The notes under the pieces: model-generated
What the model was told of the DNA's origin: nothing
The model's database searches: none
Seen by the model: the letters and a program-made list of their open reading frames with translations, nothing else
Shown here: in pieces, positions 48,092-57,176 of the stretch
Layout of the letters: each line of letters begins with the position of its first letter
Position numbering within the stretch: position 1 is the stretch's first letter
NCBI RefSeq assembly: GCF_015218165.1
Contig: NZ_CP048659.1
Span: 2,480,001-2,544,000 of the forward strand
Direction of reading: 5' to 3'
Source of the DNA: Acinetobacter piscicola
Lineage (GTDB): Bacteria > Pseudomonadota > Gammaproteobacteria > Pseudomonadales > Moraxellaceae
Length of the DNA: 64,000 bases
Program-made: the position numbers and the translations under genes

Positions 48092-48220
48092 AATTATGAA
48101 TGGCTGAAATACCACCTTAGACTACAATCATTCCCATCATCATATTGAATAAAAATAAAATCTTATTTTTTAAATCAACATGTCCAATTCCATCAATCAG
48201 ACATGTTTTCATTTATTCAA

Positions 48221-49204
48221 TCACGACACATCCGCTGTGAAACTCACCACTTTTTCTAGCTGCATCTGATTTTGCACCACCATCAACAAACGGTCTATAC
48301 CCAAAGCAATTCCTGAACATTCAGGCATATCTGGCAAAGCTGCTAGTAAATATTCATCAATTGGCATCACATGCAAACCAAGCTTCTCACGTTCATCATT
48401 ATCTGCCTTAAAACGCCCACGTAACACATCGGCATCAATCAGCTCATCATAAGCATTGGCAAGCTCTAAACCTTCGATATAAAGCTCAAAGCGAGCAGCA
48501 ACCAATTCACCATCTTCATCGGTACGTGTCTTTGCAAGCGAAGCTAATTCAGGTGGAAAATCCGTTAAAAAAACGGGTGTATCAAAACCTAAACTCGGCT
48601 CAACCATGTGCGAGAACAATAGGTCTATATAACCTAAGCGATCATCACCCAAATCTAAATTTAGACCTACACGGCGACAAGCATCTTTCAACTCTTGCAA
48701 AGTCGCTTTGAGTGGATTGAGATCCAAACGATCCATAAAAGCATGTTTATAACTATAAATGGTTGGACGAACTTCACCGAAACGCTGCGCCAAAACAACA
48801 TTAAGTAAATCAGTCACTTCAAGCATCAAATCTTTCAGTGAAAAAGCAGGTCTGTACCACTCCAGCATCGTGAATTCGCTATTGTGTTTACGCCCATGCT
48901 CATCATCACGGAATACTTTACAGATTTGATAAATCGCCCCACTGCCACTTGCCAGTAAACGCTTCATGGCAAATTCAGGTGAAGTCTGTAAATAATGTGT
49001 TTGTTTTTTACCTTGGACATGACGTTGCGCTTGAATGGATGCTAAATGAACATCGGTGACCCCTGCTTGTGATAAAACAGGCGTTTCAACTTCTAATACA
49101 TCACGCTCAGTAAAAAACTGGCGAATCTGAGCATACATTTTTGCACGTGCTTTCAGTGCTTTTAAATCACAGGTCGGTTGATAATTCACCATAGAATCAC
49201 TCAT
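48221..49204 (-). CDS. epmA: EF-P beta-lysine ligase
   Basis: 327 aa. A class II lysyl-tRNA-synthetase-like enzyme (PoxA/GenX/YjeA) lacking the anticodon domain. It ligates beta-lysine to the conserved Lys of elongation factor P. Motif 2 region YQICKVFRDDEHGRKHNSEF and motif 3 GIALGIDRLLMVV are present. Start ATG 49204 overlaps the pdxB stop as ATGA; a longer frame from 49231 lies inside pdxB. The partner epmB is not in the window. Confidence 0.93.
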   Translation of the reverse strand: MSDSMVNYQPTCDLKALKARAKMYAQIRQFFTERDVLEVETPVLSQAGVTDVHLASIQAQRHVQGKKQTHYLQTSPEFAMKRLLASGSGAIYQICKVFRDDEHGRKHNSEFTMLEWYRPAFSLKDLMLEVTDLLNVVLAQRFGEVRPTIYSYKHAFMDRLDLNPLKATLQELKDACRRVGLNLDLGDDRLGYIDLLFSHMVEPSLGFDTPVFLTDFPPELASLAKTRTDEDGELVAARFELYIEGLELANAYDELIDADVLRGRFKADNDEREKLGLHVMPIDEYLLAALPDMPECSGIALGIDRLLMVVQNQMQLEKVVSFTADVS

Positions 49205-50268
49205 GCTTTTGGCCCACCATGTGCAGCCCATTCACGGCGTAAAGGATAGGTTTTGCGCAAATGATCAAAGGCTTTTTGATCAACCTTACCCTCCTTCAAC
49301 GTCGCCCTTAAATTTGCATCATCTCTTGAAATGTCATAAATGGTCGTTAGGTATTTTTTCAGTGTTTCTTTAATATTATTCCCGTAAAAATATTGTTCAC
49401 TTACAGGTAACTGCGACTCAAATTTTTTATAAGCACTATAACCAAAGGTTTTACAAAATGCCTCATAAATCATCTGTGTACCACGTGCTTTACCTTCCAA
49501 GCTATAACCTGCGATATGTGGTGTAACAATCGTAATTAAATCTAAAAGACGTTCTGAAATTTCAGGTTCATGTTCAAATACATCAAGTACAACTTTGCGC
49601 CCTGTGTTGAGAATATCCTCAATCAAAGCTGCTTCTTCCACCACTTCACCACGCGCTGAGTTGATCAAAATTGTCTCAGGTTTCATCATTGCCAAAGTTT
49701 CAGCATTGATTAAATGATAAGTCGCATGCTCACCTGTTTTAGTCAGGGGAACATGTGTCGTCACAGCATCGGCTTGTTTTAATAAGTCTTCGAGTGCAAC
49801 GTGTTGAATATTCTCATGCTGAACCAATGGGTCAAAGCCTATCACTTTCCAACCTAAAAGTTGGGCCATATACGCCAAACGTGAACCAACATTCCCCAAA
49901 CCAATAATACCCAAAGTAAACTGTTTACCCTGATCTAAAAATTGTGGGTTAAGATGCAATAATGCTGTGATCACATATTCTGCCACAGCTTGAGCATTAC
50001 ATCCTGCCGCATTTGACCAGGCAATATGATGCTTTTCTAAGCTTGAAATATCTAAATGATCTGTACCAATCGTGGCACTACCAACAAATTTAATTGCAGT
50101 ATCTTGAATCAAAGCCGCATTCACTTTTGTAACAGAACGCACCAACAACGCTTCAGCATCTTTCACATCCTCATGTTTCAAAGTACGCCCTGCTGCTTGT
50201 TGAATATCCCCAAATTCTGAAAAAAAGTAATCTGTAAATGCAAGATTTTCATCTGCAATAATTTTCAT
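49201..50268 (-). CDS. pdxB: Erythronate-4-phosphate dehydrogenase
   Basis: 355 aa D-2-hydroxyacid dehydrogenase of the PLP (vitamin B6) pathway. The Rossmann motif GLGNVGSRLA, the catalytic Arg in INSARGEVVEEAAL, Glu in DVFEHEP and His in VTPHIAGYS are all present, with the C-terminal PdxB dimerisation domain (about 290-355). Works with SerC (57.2 kb), which catalyses the next step. Overlaps epmA by 4 bp. Confidence 0.95.
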   Translation of the reverse strand: MKIIADENLAFTDYFFSEFGDIQQAAGRTLKHEDVKDAEALLVRSVTKVNAALIQDTAIKFVGSATIGTDHLDISSLEKHHIAWSNAAGCNAQAVAEYVITALLHLNPQFLDQGKQFTLGIIGLGNVGSRLAYMAQLLGWKVIGFDPLVQHENIQHVALEDLLKQADAVTTHVPLTKTGEHATYHLINAETLAMMKPETILINSARGEVVEEAALIEDILNTGRKVVLDVFEHEPEISERLLDLITIVTPHIAGYSLEGKARGTQMIYEAFCKTFGYSAYKKFESQLPVSEQYFYGNNIKETLKKYLTTIYDISRDDANLRATLKEGKVDQKAFDHLRKTYPLRREWAAHGGPKA

Positions 50269-50357
50269 AATTCATTCCAATGCAATAGTACAACTATGAT
50301 AACGCTTTGTAAGAACACTGACTATGTGAATACCGTGCAATATCAAACAGAATTATG

Positions 50358-51665
50358 CTAGAAACTTTGCAGTGAGTGATTATTCACATCCGAATCATAA
50401 CAATATTCATTGATGGGCATAAAAACGTACTGATTTCTTCCCTGTTTTTTCGCTTGATACAAAGCATTATCTGCAATCTTCAAAATATCTTTTCCTAAAA
50501 TATTTTCTTTTCCTGTATATAACGTTAACCCGATACTAATGGTTAAATACTCAGAAATCTTAGAGTATTGATGCAGAATTTTTTGTTTACGAATTTGTTC
50601 TAATAATCTTTGTGCCACATTGATCGCAGCTTGAGCAGTAGAATTATTTAATAAAATGATAAACTCTTCGCCTCCGTAACGGATCGCAATATCCTGTTCT
50701 CGAATATTACTTTTTAAAACTTCAGCCACCGAAATTAATGCAATATCGCCTTGTTGATGCCCATAATGATCATTAAACAATTTAAAAAAATCAACATCGA
50801 TAAACAATAATGCCAAAGGGCGATGCCGCTTTCTGGCTTGATATAAACTCTGTGCAAATTTTTGTTCAAAGCTCCTACGATTATCCAATAAAGTTAAAGT
50901 GTCCTGATGACTTAAACGCATTAAATGCTGATTTAAAGCCGCATATATTTTCTTATCTAAACCAATGATAATGGACTGTAAAAAACGAATTCGATCTGTA
51001 GAAATAGTCAAAACGGCAAGTCCTAAACCGACTAAATTTCCCAAAATCAAGACATTAAACAAAACCCATTGTGGAATATACTTTCCTATCATCCATAGAC
51101 AAAGGCACGTAATCCCTGCGGACACCATACCTGCAATAAACGTATGACTTGGACGTAAACCTGAACAAATATAAGCAAACATTAATGCAAAAATGATAAT
51201 TAATGTGCCGCGCCATGTCATAGCGCCTGATTGCATCGAAAATAAAACGACTTGTACAATACTCAGCCCAACAATGACCACAGCTGTTACGACATAACAA
51301 TAATAGGCTCGCCAAATAGGATGCTTTGCCATCAAATATACAGTGAGTAAGGCAATCCAACCTGTGGTATAGGAAATAAGTGTCATCAATACATCATGCT
51401 TTCGATAAATCGCTTCTGTAGTAAAATAGTTAATAGGTAAGCTGATGACTTCAAATAAAAAATAGCAAATTGTTGCTGGAAAAAATGCACGTATAATTAA
51501 CTTTGTTAAACGTTCTTCCCGATCTTTCCAAAATTTATCTTCTAGCGTTTTAGAAAAAAGAGACATCATACATTTTGATTGTTTTTTGAGTAAGCACTCG
51601 TATTCTTCACGTTGTCGTGCTAATGCTTGAATGTTTGCTCCACCACCTTCTAATTGATTATCCAT
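50358..51665 (-). CDS. Membrane diguanylate cyclase (GGDEF)
   Basis: 435 aa. N-terminal cytosolic segment (1-55), about six membrane helices (62-240) and a GGDEF domain (about 255-415). The signature is intact as GGEEF (331-335), with an inhibitory-site RxxD (Arg322 to Asp325) five residues before it. It should make c-di-GMP from two GTP with product feedback. No EAL domain. The sensor part resembles MASE-type membrane domains but I cannot name the type. Monocistronic. Confidence 0.9.
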   Translation of the reverse strand: MDNQLEGGGANIQALARQREEYECLLKKQSKCMMSLFSKTLEDKFWKDREERLTKLIIRAFFPATICYFLFEVISLPINYFTTEAIYRKHDVLMTLISYTTGWIALLTVYLMAKHPIWRAYYCYVVTAVVIVGLSIVQVVLFSMQSGAMTWRGTLIIIFALMFAYICSGLRPSHTFIAGMVSAGITCLCLWMIGKYIPQWVLFNVLILGNLVGLGLAVLTISTDRIRFLQSIIIGLDKKIYAALNQHLMRLSHQDTLTLLDNRRSFEQKFAQSLYQARKRHRPLALLFIDVDFFKLFNDHYGHQQGDIALISVAEVLKSNIREQDIAIRYGGEEFIILLNNSTAQAAINVAQRLLEQIRKQKILHQYSKISEYLTISIGLTLYTGKENILGKDILKIADNALYQAKKQGRNQYVFMPINEYCYDSDVNNHSLQSF

Positions 51666-51942
51666 TTATTTTATACATTCCATTATCTTATATTTTATTT
51701 TTTAACGATCAATAAAATCATGTCCCCTTAAGATTAACATTATAAATAATACAATGAAAACATGAATATAATACAAAAATAAAAAATAAATCACAGTTTT
51801 AAATTACAACAAAATATAAATCACATTTTTTATAAAAATAAATTTAAATAATAATTAAATAATATTAACCAATGTAGTGGTTTTAAAAGAAAAATAGAGG
51901 TATATGAATACCTCTATATCTCAACATCATTCAATAGCTTAA

Positions 51943-52974
51943 TCATTCCAAGAACTTAACCACAGCGCCCTCTTGTACTTTTCGCCCTAGATCATTTGCA
52001 TCCCAGTTGGTCAGGCGAATACAGCCATGTGATGCTGTTTTCGAAATTAAGGACGGATTGGGAGTACCATGAATCCCAAAAGATGGCTTACTTAATGCGA
52101 TCCACATATTGCCAACAGGACCATTTGGACCGGGTGGTAGAGTCAAAGGCTTTTTATTGCCACCTTGCACAAAGTTTTTAGGTGAATAACCATAGTATGG
52201 ATTTGCAGCCACTTTAACGACTTTATGCGTTCCTTTCGGAGAAGGCGTATCTGCACCACCAATTGTGGCAGGGAAAGAGCCCACCAACTGATTTAAATGG
52301 TTAAATAAGTAAAGTTGACGTGCGCCTTTATGTGCAACAATCAAAGTAATATCATCTGGTAAATCATTACGCACATTAGGCACAATAATTTTTTGCCCTA
52401 CTTGATTAAAATTAGCTTTGGGATTGATTTGTCTTAGAAAATCTTCATCGATATGAAATTTTTCACCCAATAACTCAGTAATGCGCGTGTAATACAACCC
52501 TTTCATTTTGGCTTGTAATGCATAATTACGCGGAATACTTTTGGCAAAAGGACCTTTGAGATCTTGCGCAGTAATACTATATTCAATAAATGCTGGCTGT
52601 TTTTGGCGTGCAACAAGGCTATTCCAAGTTGTTTGGTTTAACACACCTGTAATTTCTAGACCATTCATCTGTTGATAAGCGGAAATGGCTTTTAAAAAAT
52701 TTTTACCACTTTTTGCATCAATCGGACCAGGTGACGCATGCAAATTATTCAGCATCACCTGTGCACGCGCATAAGCAGGATATTGCCCGCGTGCCAGTTG
52801 TGCAGACCATACTGCATTGTTAATCGCATCTTTACTCCAACTCACAGTTGCAGCAGGTTTGACTTGTGTTGTTTTCTTCTCATCTTGTGCTGTATTGCCT
52901 GTTGTTGCATAAGCAGATGAATTCAACATCGTGAAGCATGTAAGTAACATGATGAATGGCACAGTTTGGCGCAT
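51943..52974 (-). CDS. L,D-transpeptidase (YkuD) with peptidoglycan-binding domain
   Basis: 343 aa. Signal peptide (1-23, ending AYA), then a PG_binding_1 domain (about 55-115; YARAQVMLNNLHASPGPID and GVLNQTTWNSL), a LysM-like stretch (about 160-195; INPKANFNQVGQKIIVPNV) and a YkuD catalytic domain (about 205-343). Active-site motif is FGIHGTPNP followed by TASHGCIRLTNW with nucleophile Cys318. Forms 3-3 cross-links or attaches lipoprotein to peptidoglycan; which of the two is not readable. Confidence 0.93.
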   Translation of the reverse strand: MRQTVPFIMLLTCFTMLNSSAYATTGNTAQDEKKTTQVKPAATVSWSKDAINNAVWSAQLARGQYPAYARAQVMLNNLHASPGPIDAKSGKNFLKAISAYQQMNGLEITGVLNQTTWNSLVARQKQPAFIEYSITAQDLKGPFAKSIPRNYALQAKMKGLYYTRITELLGEKFHIDEDFLRQINPKANFNQVGQKIIVPNVRNDLPDDITLIVAHKGARQLYLFNHLNQLVGSFPATIGGADTPSPKGTHKVVKVAANPYYGYSPKNFVQGGNKKPLTLPPGPNGPVGNMWIALSKPSFGIHGTPNPSLISKTASHGCIRLTNWDANDLGRKVQEGAVVKFLE

Positions 52975-53544
52975 TTTTTACTCTCTATTCATCCCATTTT
53001 AAAATATTAAAAAACAAATCTTTAGCTACTTATATGCAGTATATAGGATCAATTTTCTAAAATACCTTATCAATATAGTATACTTTATTCAAAGTAAAAC
53101 TTATTAAAATATTTTATTTAATATCAATTTGTTAATTGTACTAAATATTCAAAAAAGCACAATAATCACCCAAATCAAAAACACTACAAAAGTGCGACAT
53201 ATTTAACACTTTATTAAGTAAAAAGTGAACGATTATTTCACTTTTTTATCATTCAAAAATCAACTAATTTTTGCGATCATTTAATATAAAGTTTTGATAT
53301 AAAATCATACGTACTCTATCTAAACATTTTTCCATTGTTTTCAATATAATTGTATGCCTGTCATCTTATATATCATCGTTATTTTCAAAACTCAGCGTAT
53401 ATAATCAACCAACAACTACAGATTGATTAAAAAATATCTGTTTAAGACCTACAAATCGGTTTGATTTTTAGCAAGTCCAAAATAGCGGTTACCATTTTAG
53501 TTGGAATGGATTATCATCTACCTTATTTTTCAGTAAGAACTGCC
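52975..53544. promoter_or_regulatory. 570-bp divergent spacer, L,D-transpeptidase / pyrC
   Basis: Very AT-rich with no credible ORF. TATAAT occurs at 53345-53350 and at 53400-53405; either could serve pyrC, neither with a strong -35. A terminator-like hairpin lies at 53220-53247 (listed separately). Confidence 0.4.
53220..53247. terminator. Terminator-like hairpin inside a divergent spacer
   Basis: AAAAAGTGAA/TTCACTTTTT with a 7-nt loop and T-run; symmetric. It lies between two divergent genes, where no annotated transcript should end. Confidence 0.5.
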
Positions 53545-54579
53545 TTGAACACGATTACTCTTCTTCAGCCCGATGATTGGCATGCACATCTACGTGATGG
53601 ACTTGCTTTAAAACGTACTGTTCCAGATTTAGCTCGTCAATTCGCACGTGCGATTTGTATGCCAAATCTTGTTCCTCCTGTAAAAACAGTTGAAGAGGCA
53701 TTGGCGTATCGTGAGCGTATTATGGCGCACGTCCCTGAAGGTTTAACTTTTGACCCACGTATGGTGTTGTATTTTACCGACCATACCGAACCTTCTGAAG
53801 TTAAAAAAATTAAAGACTCAGCACATGTTAATGCCATTAAACTTTATCCTGCAGGTGCAACCACCAATTCAGATAATGGTGTAAGTGACATTCGCAAAGT
53901 ATATGCAGTCATCGAACAACTTGAAGAACATCAAGTTCCGTTATTGTTACATGGCGAAGTTACACATAATCACGTTGATATTTTTGATCGTGAAAAACGT
54001 TTCCTTGATGAGGTCCTCGCACCATTATTAAGACAGTTTCCAAACTTAAAATTGGTTCTAGAACATATTACGACCAGTGAAGCAGCGCATTTTGTGCTTG
54101 AACAAGATCGTAATGTTGCAGCAACCATTACCCCACAGCATTTATTATTTAACCGCAATGACATGTTAGTTGGTGGTGTTAAACCCCACTTTTATTGCTT
54201 ACCTATTTTAAAGCGTCAAACACATCAACAAACTTTATTAGAAGTTGCAACGAGCGGTAATCCTAAATTTTTCTTAGGAACTGACAGTGCACCACATTCT
54301 AAAAATGCCAAAGAAAATGCATGTGGTTGTGCAGGTTGCTATAGTGCACCGACAGCGATTGAACTGTATGCACAAGCCTTTGACCAAGTGAATAAAATCG
54401 AACGTTTAGAAGGTTTTGCAAGTCATTTTGGTGCAGATTTTTATGGTTTAGCTCGAAATACTGAAACCATTACACTTGTAAAAGAAGATCAAGTGATTCC
54501 TGAAAGTTTTGACTATTTGGATGGCGAAAAAATTATTCCGTTGTATGCGGGTAAGACCATTCAATGGAGAAAAGTGTGA
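53545..54579 (+). CDS. pyrC: Dihydroorotase
   Basis: Third step of pyrimidine synthesis, carbamoyl-aspartate to dihydroorotate. Class II enzyme. Zinc ligands in [12 protein letters not shown], carboxylated Lys in [13 protein letters not shown], His in LLLHGEVT and VLEHITT, and Asp in LGTDSAPHS. The open frame reaches 53461, but the residues before [12 protein letters not shown] would be unusually many; TTG 53545 gives 344 aa, the usual size. ATG 53506 is an alternative. The 3' end overlaps rnt, so the two are probably coupled. Confidence 0.93.
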   Translation: MNTITLLQPDDWHAHLRDGLALKRTVPDLARQFARAICMPNLVPPVKTVEEALAYRERIMAHVPEGLTFDPRMVLYFTDHTEPSEVKKIKDSAHVNAIKLYPAGATTNSDNGVSDIRKVYAVIEQLEEHQVPLLLHGEVTHNHVDIFDREKRFLDEVLAPLLRQFPNLKLVLEHITTSEAAHFVLEQDRNVAATITPQHLLFNRNDMLVGGVKPHFYCLPILKRQTHQQTLLEVATSGNPKFFLGTDSAPHSKNAKENACGCAGCYSAPTAIELYAQAFDQVNKIERLEGFASHFGADFYGLARNTETITLVKEDQVIPESFDYLDGEKIIPLYAGKTIQWRKV

Positions 54580-55223
54580 CAACTGAAATACAGCCTGTAA
54601 TTGCACAACGATTTCGTGGTTTTTTACCCGTCGTCGTTGATGTTGAAACAGCAGGTTTTAACGCCGATACAGATGCATTACTCGAAATTGCATGTATTCC
54701 AATCATCTATAATGCCGAGGGTGAATTTGTACCAGGTGAAGCGCATCATGCGCACATCAACCCCTTTGAAGGTGCAAATTTAGATCGGCGTTCATTAGAC
54801 TTTATTGGGATCGATCCTTCGAATCCAATGCGCATTGCGATGGCTGAAGACGAAAAAACAGCATTAAAACGTATGTTTAAGGCCGTGAATGAAGTTCGTC
54901 GTCAGCAGCAATGCACACATGCTGTACTTGTTGGGCACAATGCACATTTTGATTTAGGTTTCCTCAAAGCAGCAATTGCTCGCACAGGGACTAAAAATCA
55001 GAATCCTTTCCATAGTTTTTCTGTTTTTGACACAGTCACTTTAAGTGCTGTGATGTTTGGGCAAACGGTATTAGCAAAATCATGCATCCAAGCAGGAATC
55101 GAGTTTGACGGTAAGGAAGCGCATTCTGCTTTATATGATACGCAAAAGACGGCTGAACTGTTTTGTTATATTTTGAACAAACTGTCTCCTCATCTACTTG
55201 ACACTTTGATGGCGGATCAATAA
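54576..55223 (+). CDS. rnt: Ribonuclease T
   Basis: 215 aa DEDDh 3'-exonuclease that matures tRNA CCA ends and other small RNAs. Exo[11 protein letters not shown], Exo[14 protein letters not shown] and Exo[19 protein letters not shown] carry the Asp/Glu/Asp/His/Asp residues. I start at GTG 54576, which follows GGAGAAAA and overlaps the pyrC stop (GTGA). An ATG at 54564 would add four residues. A tRNA gene follows by 20 bp, a functionally apt neighbour. Confidence 0.94.
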   Translation: MTTEIQPVIAQRFRGFLPVVVDVETAGFNADTDALLEIACIPIIYNAEGEFVPGEAHHAHINPFEGANLDRRSLDFIGIDPSNPMRIAMAEDEKTALKRMFKAVNEVRRQQQCTHAVLVGHNAHFDLGFLKAAIARTGTKNQNPFHSFSVFDTVTLSAVMFGQTVLAKSCIQAGIEFDGKEAHSALYDTQKTAELFCYILNKLSPHLLDTLMADQ

Positions 55224-55243
55224 GATAGCGCCATCTTCTAAAC

Positions 55244-55319
55244 GACCCTATCGTCTAGAGGCCTAGGACATCGCCCTTTCACGGCGGTAACCGGGGTTCG
55301 AATCCCCGTAGGGTCGCCA
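55244..55319 (+). tRNA. tRNA-Glu (TTC)
   Basis: 76 nt including encoded CCA. Acceptor GACCCTA/TAGGGTC, anticodon loop CTTTCAC (anticodon TTC) and T-arm CGGGGTTCGAATCCCCG are normal. It may be cotranscribed with pyrC-rnt. No clear terminator follows. Confidence 0.97.
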
Positions 55320-55518
55320 TCTATTTTGCTTCAGCATTTAAAATACTTTTCAATTTTATTTTCACATATTTACATTTGCATGATTTATGCACTATTTTTA
55401 CCTCCAAATTTCAATAAATCACTGCTTTGAATGATGAATTTACATTGCAGGACTTGAAAAATAGCAATCACCCTCGATTTAATAGAACAAGACAAGCTTT
55501 TTGCATAAATGAAATGAT

Positions 55519-56454
55519 ATGAACAATCAAAACAGACCTGAAATAATTACCATTGATGATCAGAACTTCGGTAGTCATGTTGAACATTGGAGTTTACTCA
55601 CGGACAACCCCACTACAGAAGTACCAAAATGGTTAGGTCTTGCTTTAGATGCACCTGTGATGCCGATGGGTTTATGCCAAAAAGAATGTGAGATGGATGA
55701 AAGTGCGTGGCTCATCCAAGGACCAAATGGCGAAAAAATCCAAGTCAGTCAAATTATTGCTGTCGAAAATAATAAACCTAAAGCCGTTAAAACAGCTTTT
55801 CCAAGTTTTGAAAGTCCTTATTCCATCCAAGCTAAAATTGACCGTATTATTACCTGTAAAACCAACACACAAGCCGTTTTACAACTCCAACTCGGTCAAA
55901 GTACCGTCTATGCATTTGACAGCCTTTACAGTGTTAACCATGCGCATTATCAACAATCTCAAAGTTATCAAGTTCAACTCAATGCATGGGCATATGAGTT
56001 AGAAAAAGTTTCTGATCACGAACAAATCGTGGTTGATGATCCTGCTTCAATTAAACACCATCGTGCTTTAAACGATATTTTATCTGAAAATAATGGCGTA
56101 GCTCCTGAGAATCTACAAGAACTCTTAGATGCGTGGGAGCCTAAAACAGAAGCAGACAAAGAGCCTGTGACGGTCGATTTTTCAAAAATGGTGGCTTATC
56201 TCTACGGTGAAACGTTAGGTCAAGAAGATGAGGCGTGGTTTCAAGGAAAAGTCGTGGGCAAAACCCACATGCAATTTATGCAGCAAGACTATACACTTTA
56301 TGACGTTACTTTGATTTTAGAAGAAAATCAGCCTGCAATTTTAGTACGAATCGCTACAAAAAATCCTGAATATAAAGATTTTGCAATTGGACAATATATC
56401 CGTGGCAATATTTGGATTCAGGCCAATATTTATACTGAAACTAAAAATGCTTAA
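55519..56454 (+). CDS. Hypothetical protein, 311 aa
   Basis: Not recognised. No signal peptide or membrane helix, so cytosolic. Acidic overall with a beta-rich feel: repeated segments such as AVLQLQLGQSTVYAFDSLYS and a C-terminal YDVTLILEENQPAILVRIA with IGQYIRGNIWIQANIY, which looks like an OB- or barrel-type end. Residues 185-220 are a charged linker (LQELLDAWEPKTEADKEP). It lies alone after tRNA-Glu and is followed by a perfect terminator, so it is surely expressed as a unit. Confidence 0.75.
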   Translation: MNNQNRPEIITIDDQNFGSHVEHWSLLTDNPTTEVPKWLGLALDAPVMPMGLCQKECEMDESAWLIQGPNGEKIQVSQIIAVENNKPKAVKTAFPSFESPYSIQAKIDRIITCKTNTQAVLQLQLGQSTVYAFDSLYSVNHAHYQQSQSYQVQLNAWAYELEKVSDHEQIVVDDPASIKHHRALNDILSENNGVAPENLQELLDAWEPKTEADKEPVTVDFSKMVAYLYGETLGQEDEAWFQGKVVGKTHMQFMQQDYTLYDVTLILEENQPAILVRIATKNPEYKDFAIGQYIRGNIWIQANIYTETKNA

Positions 56455-56472
56455 TCTAATGCCAATTAAATT

Positions 56473-56502
56473 AAAAAGCCCAGACTAGATTTGGGCTTTT
56501 TA
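56473..56502 (+). terminator. Terminator of the 311-aa protein gene
   Basis: AAAAAGCCCA/TGGGCTTTTT with a 9-nt loop and extended A and T arms, 18 nt past the stop. Confidence 0.9.
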
Positions 56503-56939
56503 ATTTAATTATGTAAGATCATGGACAGAATTCATCAATATCAATGCTTAATTTTATTGTTTATTTTATGTTAAAAAAAGACAAGAACAAAATATCTTGA
56601 TAACGCTACAGTATTATTTTTTAACACCTATTCATCAACCTATCAGATCATTTGTCGCATCTAAATATAAAAATAAACAACATATTTTTCAAAAACTTAA
56701 ATTAAAATAATCAAAACTAAAGATTTATCTTTCATAAAATAAATATATTTTTAGACATTCACATACGCCATATAAATATCTGAACACATTTTAAATGAAG
56801 AGTATTGCATCATTATTTTGGCATAAAGCAGCATTGATTTTAAAACTCAGATAAATAAGCACTTTATTTGCACATTTTTTTATGTTACAAATAGCCCGAA
56901 CCGATAGATTTAACAATAATTTAAAATCCAGGCTCAGTG
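56503..56939. other. AT-rich spacer
   Basis: About 440 bp with very low GC and no ORF or clear structure. It may hold the promoter of the possible 50-aa peptide. Confidence 0.4.
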
Positions 56940-57092
56940 ATGAAAATTATACCTGAACAATCACCCCATCTCATTCAACAAAATAGTGGATTTCGTTTAC
57001 CTTGGGATAAAGGCGCATGTTGCTTTTTTGTCTTAGGCATATTTTTAGCTGCCATTATTTTTCATATTTTTGGGATCTTCCCAACAACTTAA
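56940..57092 (+). CDS. Possible 50-aa single-pass membrane peptide
   Basis: Begins MKIIPEQSPHLIQQNSGFRL, continues PWDKGACCFFVLGIFL and ends in FGIFPTT. A polar N-terminus (1-25) is followed by one hydrophobic helix (about 27-46). It is absent from long-ORF searches because of its size. The composition looks protein-like, and a terminator follows 18 nt after the stop. The ribosome-binding site is weak. It overlaps a 63-codon frame (57017-57208) that I consider a shadow. Confidence 0.5.
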   Translation: MKIIPEQSPHLIQQNSGFRLPWDKGACCFFVLGIFLAAIIFHIFGIFPTT

Positions 57093-57110
57093 ATTTTTCA
57101 AGAATATGCA

Positions 57111-57143
57111 AAAAAATCCCGCAAATGAAATGCGGGATTTTTT
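57111..57143. terminator. Bidirectional terminator between the small peptide gene and serC
   Basis: AAAAAATCCCGCA/TGCGGGATTTTTT with a 7-nt loop. It lies 34 nt past the serC stop on the minus strand and is symmetric. Confidence 0.9.
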
Positions 57144-57176
57144 ATAACTTGATGTTTGAATGGTTAATTCAATCAA

